Below, one piece after another: positions 61,758-64,000 of a DNA stretch of 64,000 nt. The notes under the pieces were generated by a model. That model ran no database searches, was not told the origin of the DNA, and worked only from the letters and a program-made list of their open reading frames with translations. Position 1 is the stretch's first letter, and every line of letters begins with the position of its first letter. The position numbers were made by a program, and so were the translations under genes. Source of the stretch: Croceicoccus bisphenolivorans (GTDB lineage Bacteria > Pseudomonadota > Alphaproteobacteria > Sphingomonadales > Sphingomonadaceae); the NCBI RefSeq assembly GCF_001634625.1, contig NZ_LRSE01000005.1, forward strand, positions 243,236-307,235. The letters run 5' to 3'.

Positions 61758-61769
61758 TACTCATGAGTA
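61758..61769. promoter_or_regulatory. 12-base palindrome TACTCATGAGTA
   Basis: A perfect palindrome in the AT-rich 119-base gap between two acyl-CoA dehydrogenase genes, 18 bases before the start at 61788. It may be an operator giving the second gene its own control. Confidence 0.45.
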
Positions 61770-61787
61770 AAAGAAATTGGATGCCGC

Positions 61788-62915
61788 ATGATTCTCGATG
61801 AGACCCAGACCGCGATCCAGGATGCCGTGCGCGGCTTCGCGCAGGATCGTATCCTGCCCGGCTCCGCCAGCTTTGAGGCTGCGGGCGGCTATCCCGACGG
61901 TCTGTTCGAGGAACTGGCCGAACTTGGCCTGATGGGCATGACTGCCCCTGCCGAATTCGGCGGGGCGGAGGCGGATTTCGTGTCCTACGCACTGGCGCTG
62001 ATCGAGATCGCGGCTGCCGACGGTGCGCTTTCGACCATCATCTCGATCCAGAACAGCCTGATCGTGTCCAGCCTGCTGAAGGACGGCACGCCGCAGCAGC
62101 AGGCGCGTTTCCTGCCCGACCTGATCGCGGGCCGGATGATCGGCGCCTTCGCGCTGACCGAAACGGATGCCGGTTCCGATGCCGCGGCCATGCGCACGCG
62201 CGCCACGAAAGTCGACGGCGGATACCTCTTGAACGGTGCGAAGCAGTTCATCAGTTCGGGCCGTATCGCAGGGGTCGCGATCGTCTATGCCGTTACCGAT
62301 CCCGATGCGGGCAAGCGCGGGATCACAGGCTTTATCGTGCCCACGGATAGTGAGGGTTATTCGGTCGACAAGGTCGAGCACAAGCTGGGGCAGGGTGCGT
62401 CCGATACTTGCGCCATCCGTTTCGAGGACCTGTTCGTGCCCGACGACCTGCGGCTGGGCGCGGAAGGGGCCGGTTACGGACTGGCCCTGTCGAACCTTGA
62501 GGTGGGCCGGATCGGCATCGCCGCGCAAAGCATCGGCATGGCACGCGCCGCACTGGAAATCGCCGTCGCCTATGCGAAAGAGCGCAAGAGTTTCGGACAA
62601 CCGATCATCCAGCACCAGGCGGTGGGCTTCCGGCTGGCCGATCTGGCGGCGCGGCTGGAAGCGGCGACGCAACTGGTGCTGCATGCCGCAACGCTGAAGG
62701 ACGCAGGGCTGCCGTGCCTGAAGGAAGCGTCAATGGCCAAGCTCGTCGCATCGGAAACGGCCGAAGCGGTCGTGTCCGGCGCGATCCAGACGCTGGGGGG
62801 CTATGGCTATCTGGAAGAATTCGGCATCGCCAAAATCTATCGCGATGTGCGGGTGTGCCAGATCTACGAAGGCACATCGGACATCCAGCGGCTGGTAATC
62901 GCGCGCGCGCTGTGA
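61788..62915 (+). CDS. Acyl-CoA dehydrogenase 2 (short/medium-chain type)
   Basis: A 375-residue flavoprotein with AFALTETDAGSDA as FAD motif and the catalytic Glu in QIYEGTSDIQ, as in short- and medium-chain enzymes. The start gives MILDETQTAIQD, the usual family beginning. It probably acts on a different chain length or position from its neighbour. Confidence 0.9.
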   Translation: MILDETQTAIQDAVRGFAQDRILPGSASFEAAGGYPDGLFEELAELGLMGMTAPAEFGGAEADFVSYALALIEIAAADGALSTIISIQNSLIVSSLLKDGTPQQQARFLPDLIAGRMIGAFALTETDAGSDAAAMRTRATKVDGGYLLNGAKQFISSGRIAGVAIVYAVTDPDAGKRGITGFIVPTDSEGYSVDKVEHKLGQGASDTCAIRFEDLFVPDDLRLGAEGAGYGLALSNLEVGRIGIAAQSIGMARAALEIAVAYAKERKSFGQPIIQHQAVGFRLADLAARLEAATQLVLHAATLKDAGLPCLKEASMAKLVASETAEAVVSGAIQTLGGYGYLEEFGIAKIYRDVRVCQIYEGTSDIQRLVIARAL

Positions 62916-62950
62916 CGCGCAGCAGCCAAGAGACAAAGGAAAGGATCATC

Positions 62951-63712
62951 ATGAACATCGACGGATTGGCGGCAATCGTGACGGGCGGGGCGTCGGGCCT
63001 TGGCGGTGCGACTGCGGCGCGGCTTGCCAAGGCAGGCGCGAAAGTCACGATCTTCGACCTGAACGAGGAACTGGGGCAGAGCCATGCCGCCGCGATCGGC
63101 GGTCGTTTTGCCAAGGTGAACGTGACGGACGAGGATCAGGTCCACAACGCGATACTCGAAGCAGAGGCTGTGAACGGCAAGGCCCGTATCCTGGTGAACT
63201 GCGCCGGCATCGGCCCGCCGAAGAAGGTGGTCGACCGCGATGGCAATCCCATTCCGCTGGCCGATTTCGCGCTGATCGTGAACATCAACCTGATCGGCAC
63301 TTTCAACGTGCTGTCGAAATTTGCCGCACGGCTGACCGATGCCGGGCCGTTGGGCGAGGAACGGGGCGTGATCATCAACACGGCCAGCGTCGCGGCATTC
63401 GACGGACAGATCGGGCAGGCCGCCTATGCTGCATCCAAGGGCGGCGTGGTCGGCATGACGCTTCCGATCGCACGGGAGTTCGCACGCCACGGCATCCGCG
63501 TCATGACCATTGCGCCGGGCCTGTTCCTGACGCCGCTGCTGGCATCGCTGCCGCAGGAGGCGCAGGATTCGCTGGGCCAGCAGGTTCCGTTCCCCAGCCG
63601 TCTGGGCAATCCGGACGAATATGCCCTGATGGTGGAACAGATCGTCGCGAACCCGATGCTGAACGGCGAGACGATCCGCCTCGACGGTGCGATCCGCATG
63701 GCGCCAAAGTGA
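62951..63712 (+). CDS. SDR of the 3-hydroxyacyl-CoA dehydrogenase type 2 group
   Basis: A 253-residue SDR with VTGGASGLGGAT, NCAGIGPPKKVV and the active site YAASKGG. The C-terminal NGETIRLDGAIRMAPK matches the HSD10/3-hydroxyacyl-CoA dehydrogenase group, which oxidises 3-hydroxyacyl-CoA. With the acyl-CoA dehydrogenases it provides part of a beta-oxidation cycle; a hydratase and thiolase are not in the window. Confidence 0.88.
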   Translation: MNIDGLAAIVTGGASGLGGATAARLAKAGAKVTIFDLNEELGQSHAAAIGGRFAKVNVTDEDQVHNAILEAEAVNGKARILVNCAGIGPPKKVVDRDGNPIPLADFALIVNINLIGTFNVLSKFAARLTDAGPLGEERGVIINTASVAAFDGQIGQAAYAASKGGVVGMTLPIAREFARHGIRVMTIAPGLFLTPLLASLPQEAQDSLGQQVPFPSRLGNPDEYALMVEQIVANPMLNGETIRLDGAIRMAPK

Positions 63713-64000
63713 TGGAAACGCTTGTATCGCGGCGCGCGCTGGATATCGGCGCGAAGGTAGAAGCATTCGTTCGCGAAGTCGTGATCCCTTACGAGAAGGA
63801 CACGCGCCGCGATCATCACGGCTGTCCGACCGACGAACTGGTCGACGAGATGCGCGCAAAGGCGCGCGCGGCAGGGGTGATGACGCCGCATGTCCTGCCC
63901 GACGGTTCACACCTGACGCAGGTGGAGACGGCCTATGTCCTGATCAGGTCCGGTCTGTCACCACTCGGGCCGCTGGCCTGCAACACGGCCGCGCCGGACG
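63712..64000 (+). CDS. Acyl-CoA dehydrogenase 3, N-terminal fragment (cut by window edge)
   Basis: The ATG overlaps the SDR stop (TGATG). The 96 visible codons (VEAFVREVVIPYEKD onwards) match the N-terminal helical domain of acyl-CoA dehydrogenases of the ACAD10/11-like group. The rest lies beyond the window. Confidence 0.75.
   Translation, partial: METLVSRRALDIGAKVEAFVREVVIPYEKDTRRDHHGCPTDELVDEMRAKARAAGVMTPHVLPDGSHLTQVETAYVLIRSGLSPLGPLACNTAAPD

Noticed and set aside
61763..61801. 12-codon open frame before acyl-CoA dehydrogenase 2
   Set aside because: It is too short, overlaps the real start, and has no sign of being a leader peptide.
1..64000. CRISPR arrays, tRNA or rRNA genes, insertion sequences, phage genes
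   Set aside because: No regularly spaced repeats, cloverleaf-like segments, transposase or integrase motifs were seen on either strand.

Overview
The window is GC-rich, densely packed chromosomal DNA. It looks like a sphingomonad (Sphingomonadales, for example Novosphingobium or Sphingobium). That assignment is an inference from style: three large TonB-dependent receptors carrying IVVTAQRR-type TonB boxes, several Rieske demethylase-type oxygenases, LigAB-type dioxygenase genes, and many SDR, cupin and SnoaL genes in catabolic operons. I see no tRNA, rRNA, CRISPR array, transposase or phage gene. Almost everything is a catabolic enzyme, a transporter or a local regulator, so this is a catabolic island for aromatic and related hydrophobic compounds. 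bioB is the one obvious biosynthetic gene.

Layout. 1-4.1 kb: the tail of an aldehyde dehydrogenase, two Rieske oxygenases, an EthD-like protein and an AraC regulator. 4.1-10.6 kb: a homoprotocatechuate-type meta-cleavage pathway, hpaG1-hpaG2-ligA-like-ligB-like-hpaF-hpaH-hpaI, almost all translationally coupled on the minus strand, with divergent hpaR and a separate hpaE. 10.8-14.9 kb: a minus-strand operon for a Tat-exported unknown protein, a 4-cresol dehydrogenase/vanillyl-alcohol-oxidase-type flavoprotein, its cytochrome c and a Tat-exported sulfatase. 15-19 kb: an O-methyltransferase, an FMN reductase, an extradiol dioxygenase, and a cupin plus BKACE pair. 19.2-30.4 kb: two MFS transporters, two TonB receptors, a TetR regulator, a third Rieske oxygenase and an aldehyde dehydrogenase.

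30.5-39.3 kb: a LacI regulator followed by eight co-directional genes. They encode a hydroxybenzylidenepyruvate-type aldolase, an RraA-like protein, an OsmC-like protein, a D-2-hydroxyacid dehydrogenase, a divergent enolase, an APH-fold kinase, an alpha/beta hydrolase and an FAD monooxygenase. The dehydrogenase, kinase and enolase homologue, in overlapping or adjacent genes, are the most unusual part of the window. The enolase keeps its Mg, Lys and phosphate residues but has changed two residues that face the C3-hydroxyl. This suggests a phosphorylation-then-elimination route for an unusual hydroxy acid. 39.4-45.4 kb: a second extradiol dioxygenase, a small VOC protein, a 2Fe-2S ferredoxin, a MarR regulator, a P450, a TetR regulator and bioB. 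45.5-51.0 kb: a tightly coupled minus-strand operon (kinase, ALDH, two SDRs, MDR, SnoaL). 51.2-64 kb: SnoaL, LysR, P450, acyl-CoA synthetase, a TonB receptor, a GFA protein, SDR, aryl-alcohol dehydrogenase, three acyl-CoA dehydrogenases and another SDR, which together form a CoA-dependent degradation module.

Regulatory DNA is unusually informative. A pseudo-palindrome of the form TACG-N8-CGTA recurs in eight intergenic regions between 3.1 and 42.3 kb and would tie the separate operons into one regulon. A 14-bp LacI-like operator is shared by the aldolase operon and the aldehyde dehydrogenase at 26.5 kb. Two further shared promoter motifs and several hairpin terminators are visible. All sites were found by eye, and the coding regions were not searched exhaustively for background copies.
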